Origin: Blepharisma stoltei
Lineage: Eukaryota; Ciliophora; Heterotrichea; Heterotrichida; Blepharismidae
Length of the DNA stretch: 64,000 nucleotides
Direction of reading: 5' to 3'
Assembly: GCA_914767885.1 (NCBI GenBank)
Contig: CAJZBQ010000046.1
Coordinates: 434,001-498,000 of the forward strand
This document shows, in pieces, positions 32,047 to 42,819 of this stretch. A program made the translations under genes and the position numbers. The notes beneath the pieces were generated by a model that was not told where the DNA came from, did not search any database, and saw only the letters and a list, made by a program, of their open reading frames with translations. The stretch's first letter is position 1. Each line of letters starts with the position of its first letter.

Positions 32047-33825
32047 ATGGGCCTATATCAGGAAGCATCAATCTACATATGTGGTCTGGTCGTTTGTGCT
32101 GCTTTTACAGTAATAAGCCCTTTTTACCCTAAAGCAGCTCAGTCAAAAGGCGTTCCTTTTTGAGTCACAGGTGTTGTTTTCAGCCTTGTCCCAATTTTCG
32201 CGCTGCTCTCTTCACTGGTATTAGGAAGTTTCCTCTACAAGCTAGGCAGAAGAACGTGCTTTGTCTCAGGTATTGTTCTGGTGGGGATTTCAAACATTCT
32301 GATAAGCTTAATTGTGTTTGGAGATACAGCTTCAGTGATTTTTTTTAATCCCCCCGTTAAATTAAAAATTTCTATACAAATATTTTGGATTTTTGTTTAT
32401 TTAAGATAGTTAATTCAAAAAAATAATCGATTAGTTCCAAATCTGTTTAAATGATATTCTACTTGAACTTTTTAGTATTAAATTAGGTCAAATTTTATAT
32501 CTTGAAAAAAAAATTGTTTCAATTTAAAAGAGGGTTAAATTTATGAAAAATTAAAATTTTATTTATCTTGTTCAATTTAAAAGGGGAGTTAGCTTTTTAT
32601 CAAGAATTTTGGCAGGAATTGGATCAGCTTTTAGCATGACTTCTGGATATGCAATTTTGACTAGTGAAAACACTGAATTCTCATTGGTTAGCAAGCAAAA
32701 AATTCACAATATAAATTTTTAGCATAAATTATATTCTAATATTAAATAATAATTATAATATTAAAACCTCAAGAAACAATATTAATTTTAAATAGCTTGC
32801 ATCCTCACACTTAAATTGAAAATTTTTATTTAATATTACAAATCTTTTATTTGAATGGAATTTATAAAATTTTAAGAGAAAAATAGCCTACGAGGGTAGC
32901 GCGAACTGACAAACTTGCTCAATATTCAAGGGGAAGTGAGGATGTTCAAAAAACAGTCGCCAAAATGGAAGCTTTTTGCGGACTTGGGCTGATTGCAGGG
33001 CCACTTATTGGGTCTGGACTTTTTGCAGCTGGCGGTATTTTTATATCATTCTTATTAGTCGGGATAATATTGATTATATATGCTCCTTTAGGAGGATTTT
33101 TACTAGGTAAAACAAAACCTTACGTATTATCTGAGGACAAAATCAATATTATAGAGATTCTGATAAAACCGAAAATAATGCTAGATGCGCTTTGCCAAGC
33201 TTGTATTATGTTTACACTTGGCTTTATAGCTCCCTCTCTTGAGCTGCATATTTTAAACTTTGACATAGAAGAAGAATATGTAGGAGTTATTTATAGCGTT
33301 AATACCTTCACTTATGCCTTGAGCTGCTATCTTTTATCCTTTGTGCCACAGAAATATGACAAGAGAATAATGATGACCCTAGGACTGTTTATGCTTTCTT
33401 TCGCATTTCTATTGATTGGCCCTTGTCCTTTTTTGCTACCACCAGAATTTTGAATTGTAGTATCATCATTGTTCTTTTTAGGAGTTGGAGGTGCCATGAT
33501 ATATGTGCCTTCATTGCCTAACATGATAGATAATGCACATAAGCGCTATGGATATGGAAAGGATGATAGACTGAACGACGCTCTATCAGGAATTACAACG
33601 TTTTCTCTAAGTTTTGGAGAAATGTGCGGGCCAGGGACAGCTGGTTTTATGCTTTCATATTTGAATTTCCCTGAGTCTTCAACACTTATAGCGATTATAA
33701 TCATGACATATTTTGTCATCTATCTGATTGGATCTGATTTGCTAGTTAAAGTGGCAAAACCTTTTAAAAGCAAGTTAGCTGGTGAGCAAGCCTTGATTGA
33801 GCTTAAAACACAAGATGATGAATAA
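32047..33825 (+). CDS. MFS transporter (SLC18B1-like), two IESs
   Basis: Exons 32047-32344, 32589-32688 and 32889-33825 give 444 residues with about 11-12 membrane helices. The opening is hydrophobic (YICGLVVCAAFTVISPFYPK), and the third-helix region gives GIGSAFSMTSGYAIL and LGLIAGPLIGSGLF, the conserved MFS motif C-like block with Gly-Pro. The C-terminal half repeats it (FGEMCGPGTAGFML). The layout resembles the vesicular amine transporter-like SLC18B1 (polyamine) branch, but substrate cannot be told from sequence. TGA codons serve as Trp (PFWVTG, EFWIVV). Both inserts lie within or near helix-coding stretches. Confidence 0.7.
32345..32588. mobile_element. MITE-like IES, AATTTAAA-end family
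   Basis: TTA on both sides (32345-32347 and 32589-32591). Ends ATCCCCCCGTTAAATT and CAATTTAAAAGGGGAG. Removal of 244 bp joins VIFF|SFLSRILAG in frame. Confidence 0.85.
32689..32888. other. 200-bp TA-bounded IES
   Basis: TA at 32689-32690 and 32889-32890; ends TAGCAAGC and, inverted, TAGGC. AT-rich with no MITE ends. Removal joins EFSLV|TRVARTD in frame. Confidence 0.75.
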
Positions 33826-34242
33826 CTTATAAATAAGCTTTGAATGTAATATACTTCTTTCTAAGAATAGTCTACACTTAAAGAGCTTATATATTTTTTT
33901 AAAGTGATCCATTGAAACACTAAAATCTTATTAGGATCTTATTAAATCGAAGTAAGCTGAAAAAGAAATTGAAAGTATTTTTTGTAAAGGATGTACTGTT
34001 ATGGAATAGAATTAATTTCATAATGTCAGAATTCTAGACTCGAATTACTAGCTAAAATTGTTATCTTAAATCTGGTATAGTAATTAAATTCGAATTTTTT
34101 TGTTTATATTTCATTTTTCTTAATTTTGAAAGTTTCTTATAGTGCTTGAATATTTTATTGATAATCTTTTTCAAGAGGTTTTTTTGATTTGAAGCAGTTA
34201 ATTAAATAAAATGCAGGGTGATTGGATAATTAGCATTATTCA
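33826..34242. other. Intergenic, no gene supported
   Basis: 417 bp, AT-rich. No coding frame or repeat recognised. Confidence 0.3.
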
Positions 34243-35667
34243 ATGATGACTATTTTAGAAGAGGAAGACTCTGAATCTTTTGATTCAAACCAAGGCACTC
34301 AAGAAAACCGCATGACCACAAAAGTTGCCCAATTGCGCCTAGAAGACAGCTTAAGCGGCGACACAAGCGAAGATCCAGAAAAAGCTACAACAGATAGCAT
34401 TTCTCGTCAAGACAGTATAAAAAGCTGGCATGAATTTAAATCTGAAGATTCTAGACGCGATTCCTTTGGAAAACCTGTAAAACCCAACAACATTGAGTTT
34501 CCATCATTGGTGAAAGGCCTTGATCTTGAAGGAAACCATTTCCAGCATAAGGACTCAGGATCTTCACGAGGAGGATCTATGGGAAGTGAAGGATCAAAAA
34601 CATCTTTAGCAATGGCGAGGGCTGAGGTGAATGCTATGATGGACGCAAGCGAAAAAGCTGATAGACTAAGCGATTTAGATGAAGTGACTGGAAGACTATC
34701 TTTCTACTCACTTGACGAAAGCATGGTAAGCACAATAGGCTTAGGAGGAGCGGCTTCGCCTATGATTATGAAAAGAACTACATTAGAAATGACTGATACA
34801 TGAAATAAAATCATACAAAGCGACGAGCATGATGACCCTGAAGGTCTCTTACTTGCTGCTATTGGAAAAGGACCTGCAGAAGAAAATTCAAGCAAACCTT
34901 CCTTTTGGGAAAAAATCGGACTCAAAGATAGTAAAGACAGAGAGCATCAATGATATGCCCTAGCAGTAGAAGAATGGCATAGAGTGGAAGCTGAAGTAAA
35001 GCGGCTTAAGCTTGACAATGAAAGCTTAGCTATCGAAATTAAGCAGCTGGATGCCAAAGTTGTAGCAGCAACACAGAATACTAATGAGCTTGAAGAAAAA
35101 TCTTTTCAAGTAAAGAAAAAAATAATTGATGAAAAAATGCAACTAGAATTAAAACTGGAAGCAAAAAACAGCGAAATTGACGAAGCATTCAGAACTCAAG
35201 AAGACCTCCTGCAGAGACTGCAAGAACTGAAGGATAATTACATATTGAGAGATATAGAGGAAGAAGAAAGAGAGGAAAGATGAATAATGAGAATTCAAGA
35301 TTTAAGGTCACATCTAATTATCATCATGGATGAACGAACTCAGGCTGAGGCAGAATGCTTAAAAAATCAGGAATTACTAGAGGTTATGGAGTCTGAAAGG
35401 AGTGAACAAAACTGCCTAAATGAACAGATAGAGATATGCATTGAGTTATTGAATGAGTCTATGGAATTCTTTACCCAATCAAATCGTCATTTGAATTTTA
35501 CTGCTGAATTTTGTGAGGTCTTAAAAAACTTAAGAGAAGCAACATTTGAAGCTATTGAAGCCGAAAAAGAGTTCAAAAGGGATGCCTTAACAGATCCACG
35601 AACTATTATGCCGTACTCCAGGCAATCGGAATTTTTGCCAGGAGCTTCGACAAGGATTGAAAAATAG
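34243..35667 (+). CDS. Unknown coiled-coil protein
   Basis: 474 residues. The first 190 are Ser/Glu/Asp-rich and probably disordered, with several SRRDS-type phosphorylation-like patches. From about residue 245 a long coiled coil runs (VEEWHRVEAEVKRLKLDNESLAIE and KAKNSEIDEAF repeats) to residue 430. Trp codons are TGA at DTWNKI, HQWYAL and ERWIMR. The first ATG of two adjacent ones is used; upstream the frame is closed. There is no known domain. Uninterrupted. Confidence 0.6.
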
Positions 35668-36001
35668 CAAGCTCAACAGCTCTTACAATATTTATTGTCC
35701 ATATTCAAATTATTAAAATAAGTAATATTTATACTTTCCTGTATTGAAGATCTACTGAAATAAGATATATTTCTAATGAGGATAATAATAGCAACACAAA
35801 AAAGAAAAGATTCATTACATGGTTGGCTATAATTTCCAACCTCACAGTTTTTAAATAATTATAAATTATCAGAAGGGGCAATAATACTTTCAACACTCTG
35901 AGTTGTGACGCAGATCCTTAATAATTTAAGCAAAGACTCAAAAATTGAATCAGTTTTATTTTATTATAGCTATTGGAGATTAGATAATAATAGGTATTTA
36001 A
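35668..36001. other. Intergenic, convergent, no gene supported
   Basis: 334 bp between two converging genes; AT-rich with nothing recognised. Confidence 0.3.
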
Positions 36002-37196
36002 TTACTTACTCCATTCCTCCTTAGTGAGGGAACAAAAAAATTTTGTCTTGGTTAAAAAATTTATATATTAATTTTATTATTAAATTTTTTTTTAAAAATT
36101 GGAAAACAAAAATTAATTCATTTATAAAACTTATGCTTAAAATGCAAGCTGTTTAAAATTAAACAGAATTAGATCAACATATATAATAATTATCATTCAT
36201 ATATCAAATCTCTTTATCATAAAATGTTTTATATTTAAAAAATGTTTGTTTGCTCGCTTTTCAAAATAGGGATTTTTCCAATAGTTTTGTTCGCTGACGA
36301 AAGGAGGAAGTATTTATAGGATTATCTAAACTAAATTCAGCCAACGTGCTCAAGATCGCCTCAGAACTTACCACTTCAAGCTCATGCAAGCTCTGGTATG
36401 GAAGTGTTTCTCCTGTGGCTCTATTAATGAGCCCAATAGCGCAAGCAGCAGCTTTTATTTTCCCTTTGCTTTTATCAGCTAATTGCAGCAGCTTAAACGT
36501 CTCCATTTCGAAATTGCTAGCTTCAGACTCATTTTCTTCCACAAACTGTATAAGTCTTTCGTTGTAGTCTTCAAAGAGATCACCTGCTCTTCCTTGAGCT
36601 GCGTAAAATGTTTCTGTCGTTATGTTCACTCCTTCTCTTACTTTTTCATTACTTAATTTCGATGATAATTTTGAATATAGAAGATCCTTTAGAGAAGCAT
36701 CAGCGTCAACTGGGTTTGTGAGTCTATAAGGCTCATCGTTAGAATTTGATGGGCAGTAGTCATAATTCTGCTGCACAAATCTGGCTTGTTTGGCCACAAC
36801 AATAGTGCCAGCAGGCCATGAAGGCTTTAGAAGACCTGTGGTGCCTAACCTAATCATAGCAACGTTTCCTTGGACATAAAAAGTGGATTCTCTGACCACA
36901 AAGTCCATCATTGCGATGCCCATTCCAGTTACAATAATCGAAATTGGAACGCCTTTATAAGTTCCAGTGTATGTTGTAAACATTCTCTCGCTCTTAACGA
37001 TTTTTGTACTTTCTGGGGAATCAAATAGCCTCGCAATTCTTTCAGCCCTCCCAGCATCTCCAACTGATAAGATCCTATTTGCTACGTCGCCAGCTTTGAC
37101 TCCTAGATGCATTGTGGCTCCGCTTTCTAGAAGAGGGAAATTGGGGTTAATTAAGACTCCTGCATTTTGTGGTTGCTGGACACTAATATTATCCAT
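36002..37196 (-). CDS. Nucleoside phosphorylase (uridine phosphorylase-like), interrupted by an IES
   Basis: Exons 37196-36311 and 36006-36002 give 296 residues. The PNP/UDP family I blocks are clear: SVGDAGRAERIA (phosphate-binding Gly-Asp), VTGMGIAMMDFVV (the TGMG site), RLGTTGLL and NFEMETFKLLQLA, the Glu-Met-Glu that binds ribose. The enzyme splits uridine or a related nucleoside with phosphate, feeding pyrimidine salvage. Only the last Lys and stop codon lie beyond the insert, so the edited protein ends DNPINK. An equilibrative nucleoside transporter gene follows upstream on the same strand, 33 bp away. Confidence 0.85.
36007..36310 (+). mobile_element. MITE-like IES just before the stop codon
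   Basis: TA at 36007-36008 and 36311-36312. Left end CTCCATTCCTCCTTAGTGAGG and right end GTTCGCTGACGAAAGGAGGAAG are decayed GTGAGCGAACAAA-type ends; the common core is clear. Unedited DNA would add 15 foreign residues to the protein. Confidence 0.85.
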
Positions 37197-37229
37197 TTAT
37201 ATTATGTTAATTGTTCTCCTTGTGGAGAA

Positions 37230-38477
37230 TTAGTCCGCTGATGAAATTTCTATATTTTTGAATGCTAAGGCAAGTAAAGACCCAGAAACGATGCCGTAAA
37301 TTAGCCCTAAGGACATAAATGCTCCAGCTCTTGATTTTGAAGATTCTTGGACTTGGGTCGGACCAATAACCATTGCACAAGTTGATGTGTAACCACTTGA
37401 ATAAGCAAAGGCTGCCATGTTAATGAATTTAAACCATGGATAACTGAAAAATCAGCGCGACTCGCCAGTTGCGATTAATATGAATGTAGCTCAAAAGAGA
37501 AACCGCGATACGGTTATAATTCAAAGCCATTTAATAGACAAAATATAAAATCTTGGAGTAAGCCTTCCTAAGAAGTCAAAAATATTGCATGTGACAACCA
37601 TTAGGGTTGAGAAGTAGGAATAAGGCAGCCCTCTATGTAAAAATTACTTGATGTTCGTTGCTAATGCTACTCCGATCAGCATTCCTTGTGTAACTAAATT
37701 GCAAAGATAAGCTAGAAATAGAGGCTGCCAAATTTGACATAATAAAGTTTTATTGCTTATTTCTTCTATTTTAGGTGTCAGTACAAAATTCTTAAAGCTT
37801 ATGTCTCTGTTCTCTGCAGAAATATTTTGCATTTGATCCGATTCTTCATTGAATTTTGTTCAAGTTATTTTTTTACCTGAATTATCCAATGATCCAACCA
37901 TAAAAGGCTGCCTTATCAAATGCAGCTGTGCAAAAATGCATATAAATAATATAAAAGCAGCCAAGAAAAAATGCATGAGTGTGCCTGCAAAGTATCCACT
38001 TTTATCTTGTGAAAATGATATTAAGCAAATCATTCTAAATATACTCATGAAAACCCCAATTAAGCCGCTTCCAATCATCACATAATTTGTATATTCGCTT
38101 GGCAGATTCCCAACCATTTCAAAAACACTTGTTTGACTAATAGAGCTTGAAATTCCCATAATCATAATCAGTATGCATATGATAGGAAAACTGCCCTCTA
38201 AACAGTGCGCAAGTATTGGTGAAATGACCAAAATACTCGCAATTATTGAGAAGTTTATTGATATACGCTTGATATAGCTAAACTTATATCCGTAAAATAC
38301 AACTAAAGGTTGAAGAATAACTGCTGTTACATTGCTGAGTGCTGGAAATATAAATGAAGGCTGGTCATGTGGAAATTCAGCATTAAAAAAATCAAATGAA
38401 GCAAAGAGAGCGCTTCATCCCACTAGGATTCCGACTCCTTGTAAAAATATTTCAATTTTGAAAAGTCAGTCTACCAT
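37230..38477 (-). CDS. Equilibrative nucleoside transporter (SLC29/ENT)
   Basis: 415 residues, about 11 membrane helices. The ENT start is recognisable (LFKIEIFLQGVGILVGWSALFASFDFF, in which two Trp are TGA), and the C-terminal part has conserved-looking NIFDFLGRLTPRF, the ENT loop carrying Asp and Arg. ENT proteins move nucleosides or bases down their gradient. The gene neighbours a nucleoside phosphorylase on the same strand, supporting a nucleoside salvage role. An in-frame TAA lies just upstream of the ATG after the IES is removed, so the start is firm. Confidence 0.8.
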
Positions 38478-38484
38478 TTCTTTT

Positions 38485-39275
38485 TACTCCCCTCCATTTA
38501 ATAACGAACAAAACCCTCATTTTTTTTTCCTAAAAATTTTTCCTTAGGCCCCATTTAATAACGAACAAAATTTACTATAAAATTTATATAAGCTAATTTA
38601 GTCTTTACAGTTTACTAATTTTAAGTAAGTAGAGTAAGATAAGGGCAAGCATAATCGAGCAAGAATAATAAATAAGAGCTAATAAGTTACTAGTTGCTTA
38701 ATCTTAAGCTGGTGCTTTACTCCCCCCTCCTTTAACGAACAAAAAATATAGTTCGCTCACGGAGGGGGTTTACTTTTTTCTTAATTTATATATAAATTTT
38801 ATAGAAAATTTTTTTTTTCGAAATTTAAAAAAATCCTAATTCGCAAAAATTGGAAAGCAAATATTAATTTAATTTAAAATTTATGTTTTAAAACGCAATT
38901 TGTTTAAAATTAAACAGAATTAGCCAGAGATTTCATTATAATAATTATCGCTTATATATCAAAATTTTTTTTCCATAAACATTTTTTCTATTAAAAACAT
39001 TTTTGTTAGCTGATGGATGGAGGGTGAGAGATTTTTCTAATGTTTTTTTTTACTTACGGAGAGGGGGAGTTAGCAATAGTTATCTTTTCACCTCTATTTA
39101 GGCGCTTTCTCTTTCTGTTAATATCATTTAACTCCTTTTATTATTAACCCTTTAATTGAAATTTTTATAAAAACAATGATAGATATTTATTATAAATTTT
39201 ATATATTTTTTTTTCCCAAAAATTTATAAGTTAATAACGAACAAAAAAAGTGTTCTTTATTAAATGGGGGGGAGC
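38485..39275. mobile_element. Composite IES with ATTTAATAACGAACAAA ends
   Basis: TA-bounded (38485-38486, 39276-39277). Ends CTCCCCTCCATTTAATAACGAACAAAA and AACGAACAAAAAAAGTG plus TTAAATGGGGGGGAG. A GTGAGCGAACAAA-type MITE is nested inside (38717-39069). It lies only 8 bp upstream of the ENT start codon. Confidence 0.75.
38717..39069 (+). mobile_element. MITE nested in the composite IES
   Basis: TTA on both sides (38717-38719, 39070-39072), ends CTCCCCCCTCC and GAGGGGGAG, common core in forward orientation, 353 bp. Confidence 0.85.
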
Positions 39276-39490
39276 TAGAGATTATTGGACCAACGTTTTG
39301 AGATAATCGTGTTCCTATTGTTTATATAAAATTATAACTAGGGAAATTAGGCTAACACTGAGCCAAAACTTATATGCAAAATTAGAGATCAGTAAGGTGT
39401 CACAAAATGGTAAATAAAAAATATATTGCATGCTTAAAATTAATTTTTTACGTTTTAAGACTTTTCAAAATAATTGAAACTATAAAAAGC

Positions 39491-39562
39491 TCCGAGACCG
39501 GGAATTGAACCCGGGTCCCCTGCGTGACAGGCAGGGATACTTGACCACTATACTATCTCGGA
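39491..39562 (-). tRNA. tRNA-Asp (GTC)
   Basis: 72 nt. On the minus strand the 7-bp acceptor stem is TCCGAGA/TCTCGGA. The anticodon stem-loop is CCTGC CTGTCAC GCAGG, so the anticodon is GTC. The T arm reads CCGGGTTCAATTCCCGG, giving a standard B box, and the D arm is TAGTATAGTGGTCAAGTA. No intron. Confidence 0.95.
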
Positions 39563-39642
39563 TTGATTTCTTACATTTATTTTTCTATTAATATCTTAGA
39601 TTTCCATTTCACAGAATTTTCTTTTTTCACTTTTAGATAAAA

Positions 39643-41046
39643 ATGGGACCAAAAGCTATTTTGGGTTTCCTCCTTATTTCCTTAATCTCAGCCCAAATTC
39701 CTGAAGAAGATGGAGTCTGGGTTCTTTCAGATATAAACTTTAATGAAGCTTTGGAGAAGCAGCCAGACCTTCTTGTTGACTTTTATGCTCCTTGGTGCGG
39801 ACATTGCAAACAACTGGCTCCAGAATACGCAAGAGCAGCTCAAGCCTTGAAAGAGAGAAATCCACCAATTAGAATTGCGAAAATAGACGCCACTCAGAAT
39901 CCAAAACTGAGCCAGCAATTCGATATCAACTCTTATCCAACTATCAAGTATTTCATAAACAAAAAGCCGATCGATTATAATGGAGAGAGGACAAAAGACT
40001 CAATTATTTCTTGGGTCTTGACCAAATCAGGCTCAAATATTAAAATTATTTCATCTTTGTCAAGTCTTCAAACTGAAATAGAAAAGACTAAGTCGGCTGC
40101 AGTCATTTTTACTCAAAAATCATCAGGAGAATTGAAGCTATTCAATGAAGCTTCTAAATATTTTGAAGGGCTTCCTTTCATTCAATCTACTGACAGCTCT
40201 TCTGCAGCTTTTTACAATGTAAAAGAAAATGACGTAGTTTTGTTTAAGAAATACGATGACCGACAAGTAGTTTTTGATTGAAGTTCCAATGGCGATCTGA
40301 TTGAATGGATCAAATCAGCCAAGCGCCCTTGGGTATGGAGATTTGACGAAGAAACTGCAGAACACCTATTTAAATACAGCAATCCCGGCTTGATTTTATT
40401 CAAAAGTGACTCAGATAGCTCCCTGATGTCAATGTTCGAAAAACTCGGAAAAGAACTCAAGAGCGAAATTCTCTTTATATATGCAGACATCACAAGACAA
40501 GAAAACAAAAGACTCGGCGAATACATCGGCGTGGCCCCACGAGATATGCCTTGCATTTATATTATTGAAAATAATGGAAACAAAAAAAACAAACTTGACA
40601 CTTATATTAATGAAGACTCTATAAGAAACTTCATTACAAACTGGAAAGAAGGGAGACTTGGAATTAGATCGCAGCCAGTGGCAGCCTCTCCCAGTGGCTC
40701 TAAAGTGAAAATTCTGACAGAAAGCAACTTTGATTCAATTGTGAATGACTCTTCCAAAAACGTGCTTGTGGATTTCTACGCGCCTTGGTGTGGGCACTGC
40801 AAAGCTTTGGAGCCAGAAATTGAAGTTCTCGCTTCTAAGATTACAGATGACTCCATTATTATAGCAAAACTTGATCACACAGCTAACAACATAAGAGGTC
40901 ACCCAATCTCTGCATATCCCACAATAAAATATTTCCCAGCCAAGGATAAGAAGCCTTTAGACTACGAAGGCGACCGCGTCTGGGAAGCCTTACTGCAGTT
41001 CGTTACCGACAACGCTTCCTTTAAGTCGCCAAGAACAGATCTTTAG
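39643..41046 (+). CDS. Protein disulfide isomerase
   Basis: 467 residues with a signal peptide (MGPKAILGFLLISLISAQ). Two thioredoxin domains with identical active sites: the first at FYAPWCGHCK (Cys52 and Cys55) and the second in the C-terminal part, VDFYAPWCGHCKALEPE. Between them are two redox-inactive thioredoxin-like domains. This a-b-b'-a' order is that of PDI in the ER lumen, which forms and shuffles disulfides. The C-terminus is SPRTDL, so no KDEL/HDEL-type signal is visible. One Trp at VVFDWSSNG is TGA. No insert. Confidence 0.9.
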
Positions 41047-41062
41047 TAAAAATAATTTAAAA

Positions 41063-42806
41063 ATGGGTCAATCTCATTCTAAGAAACCACAATGGCCGTC
41101 TTCTCTAGATTTAATTGACTTCCGTCGCCAGATCCAAGCAGGTGACTTAATTCTGATTAGCACATCCGTTCCACTTGAAACTGATATGAAAATTCCTCCG
41201 ACTCTTCTACACTGTATTGAGTATAACTTACACAATAGGACTTCTGTGAGCACTCATAGGAATTTTCCATTACATTACATTAGAATTTATATCGCTTAAC
41301 GTCCACTACGGGGTTACAACTCCAGGTTTATCACTCGCCTTTCGTCGCATCGGGCCCACCAGTCTGCTGGAGACAAACTCGCTTTGATCACCAGGGTGCT
41401 TCCAGGGGCAAATGTCCACGTCTTCGACGGCTCATGGATGAGCTACTTGCTTGTACATGGGTTGCTTTTCCGAAAAACCCAAAAAATGGATTTTTCTGGT
41501 CGGCTATCGGCAAAAAGGAAAAATGCAAAGCCTGGGACGTAACGCCCAGTTTCACGCTAGGGAGTTGCCCGAATGGTCCAGAGGACTTTGCTGGGCTTCC
41601 CCTTTCCAACCTTGCACCCTCCTTCCCCACGAGGAAAAATCCACCCCTGAGAATAGACTTGGGCTAGGCTCTGAAAGCTACCAGAATGCTTACCTAGCAT
41701 TGCTGTCCATCTCTGAAATGGTAAAACCTTGCCGGATATAATTAAAATATGAGTCGAGGCTGCATGGCCGGGAGGCCATGCCCAGACGAAGACGCCATAT
41801 TTTAATTATCCATAGGAATTTTCCAGTATGAGATTCAGCAGGAATTGTAGTGGATATGGCATTGGGAGATAACGATAAAGGCGGAAAATGCATACTTGAA
41901 CTTACACAGAATGGTTTTGTGGAAAGTGAGTTTTTGGGGAGAATGGCTGAATTAAAAAGGAAACAACATCGCATTGCAGTTAGATTTATGGGAACAGAAA
42001 GAACAGCTGACTTTAGAGAAAAATTGAAGTATATTGCGGATTATTTGAATGGAAAATCTCTGGAAGATATGACTGGGACTGAGGTTTATAACGAAGTGAG
42101 AAGAAAAGTGGATGAAATAGTAGAAACAAGAACCAGGGAATCTCAAATTTATGATGAGCTTAAAAAAGCATTTTATATGACCGTCACTGATCCTAATGAG
42201 CTAGCTATCAATAAAGGCCAAGTGCTAGACTTGCTGAGAGCGAACAAACCATTGGAAAAATCCCTATTTACTTAAAAACCCACCTGCCGTGAGCGAACAA
42301 AATTTTATTTTAAACAGCCTGTGTTTTAAAGCATAGATTTACAAATTAAATTAATATTTGCTTCCAATTTTTTGCGAATTTGGATATTTTTAAAAAAATT
42401 AACCCCAAACAAAATTTTTTTCTAACTCATGGAGATGGGGGAGTGAGAGAAATTTACCGGACTCAGAATGGATGTAGACTCAGAAAAACTATTAGAGGAG
42501 CTAAAGCTGCCAGAAAGCGCCACTTATGAAGAGTTCAAAGAAGCCTGGGCAGATGGACCTGGAAGAAAACTACTATCTGAGGAATTTTATGAGCCTTCTT
42601 TGCTGGTTGGGCAGCTCATCCGGTATATTTATCTTCACACCAATGTGATATACGAGCTTGAAACTTCCAGACCAATGGCGCTCACTCCAGACGATTTTGC
42701 AACTCCTGCCGATTTTGACACAGCCCTGGGCCCTGCCTTTAGGAATGTCATGCTGAAGACTTTCCCCAACATCACATTCGGCCCTCATATTCAAATTATG
42801 CTTTAA
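41063..42806 (+). CDS. Papain-like-fold (YiiX/C92-like) protein with EF-hand-like region, two inserts
   Basis: The start MGQSHSKK is a likely myristoylation site. It is followed by DLIDFRRQIQAGDLILISTS, typical of the permuted papain-like amidase (YiiX/NlpC-P60) start, and after the SINE-like insert is removed by ...NFPVWDSAGIVV, where the usual His is replaced by Asp. The C-terminal third has helix-loop patterns (VTDPNELAINKG, LKLPESATYEEF) suggestive of EF-hands. About 410 residues. The join across the second insert (around 42235-42443) is not settled, because removing 209 bp at TGA shifts the frame. It begins 16 bp after the PDI stop. Confidence 0.5.
41270..41810 (-). mobile_element. SINE-like retroposon in an exon (subfamily B)
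   Basis: 541 bp between copies of CATAGGAATTTTCCA (41255-41269 and 41811-41825). In minus orientation it has a 5' hairpin ATAATTAAAATAT..., body blocks shared with 11686 (GGGCAACTCCCTAGCGTGAA) and a 3' end GGACGTTAAGCG plus an AT tail. The target repeat contains TA, so a precise cut is possible. The host frame is restored when it is removed. Confidence 0.85.
42235..42443 (-). mobile_element. Decayed MITE-like insert; exact junction unclear
   Basis: Direct repeat TGAGAG at 42235 and 42444. The right end is GGGGGAG, but the left end lacks C runs (GAGAGCGAACAAACC). The core is truncated. TGA-TGA removal breaks the host frame; a TA pair (42212 and 42455) keeps it but would cost twelve host codons. 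Confidence 0.6.
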
Positions 42807-42819
42807 TAATAAAAATAAA

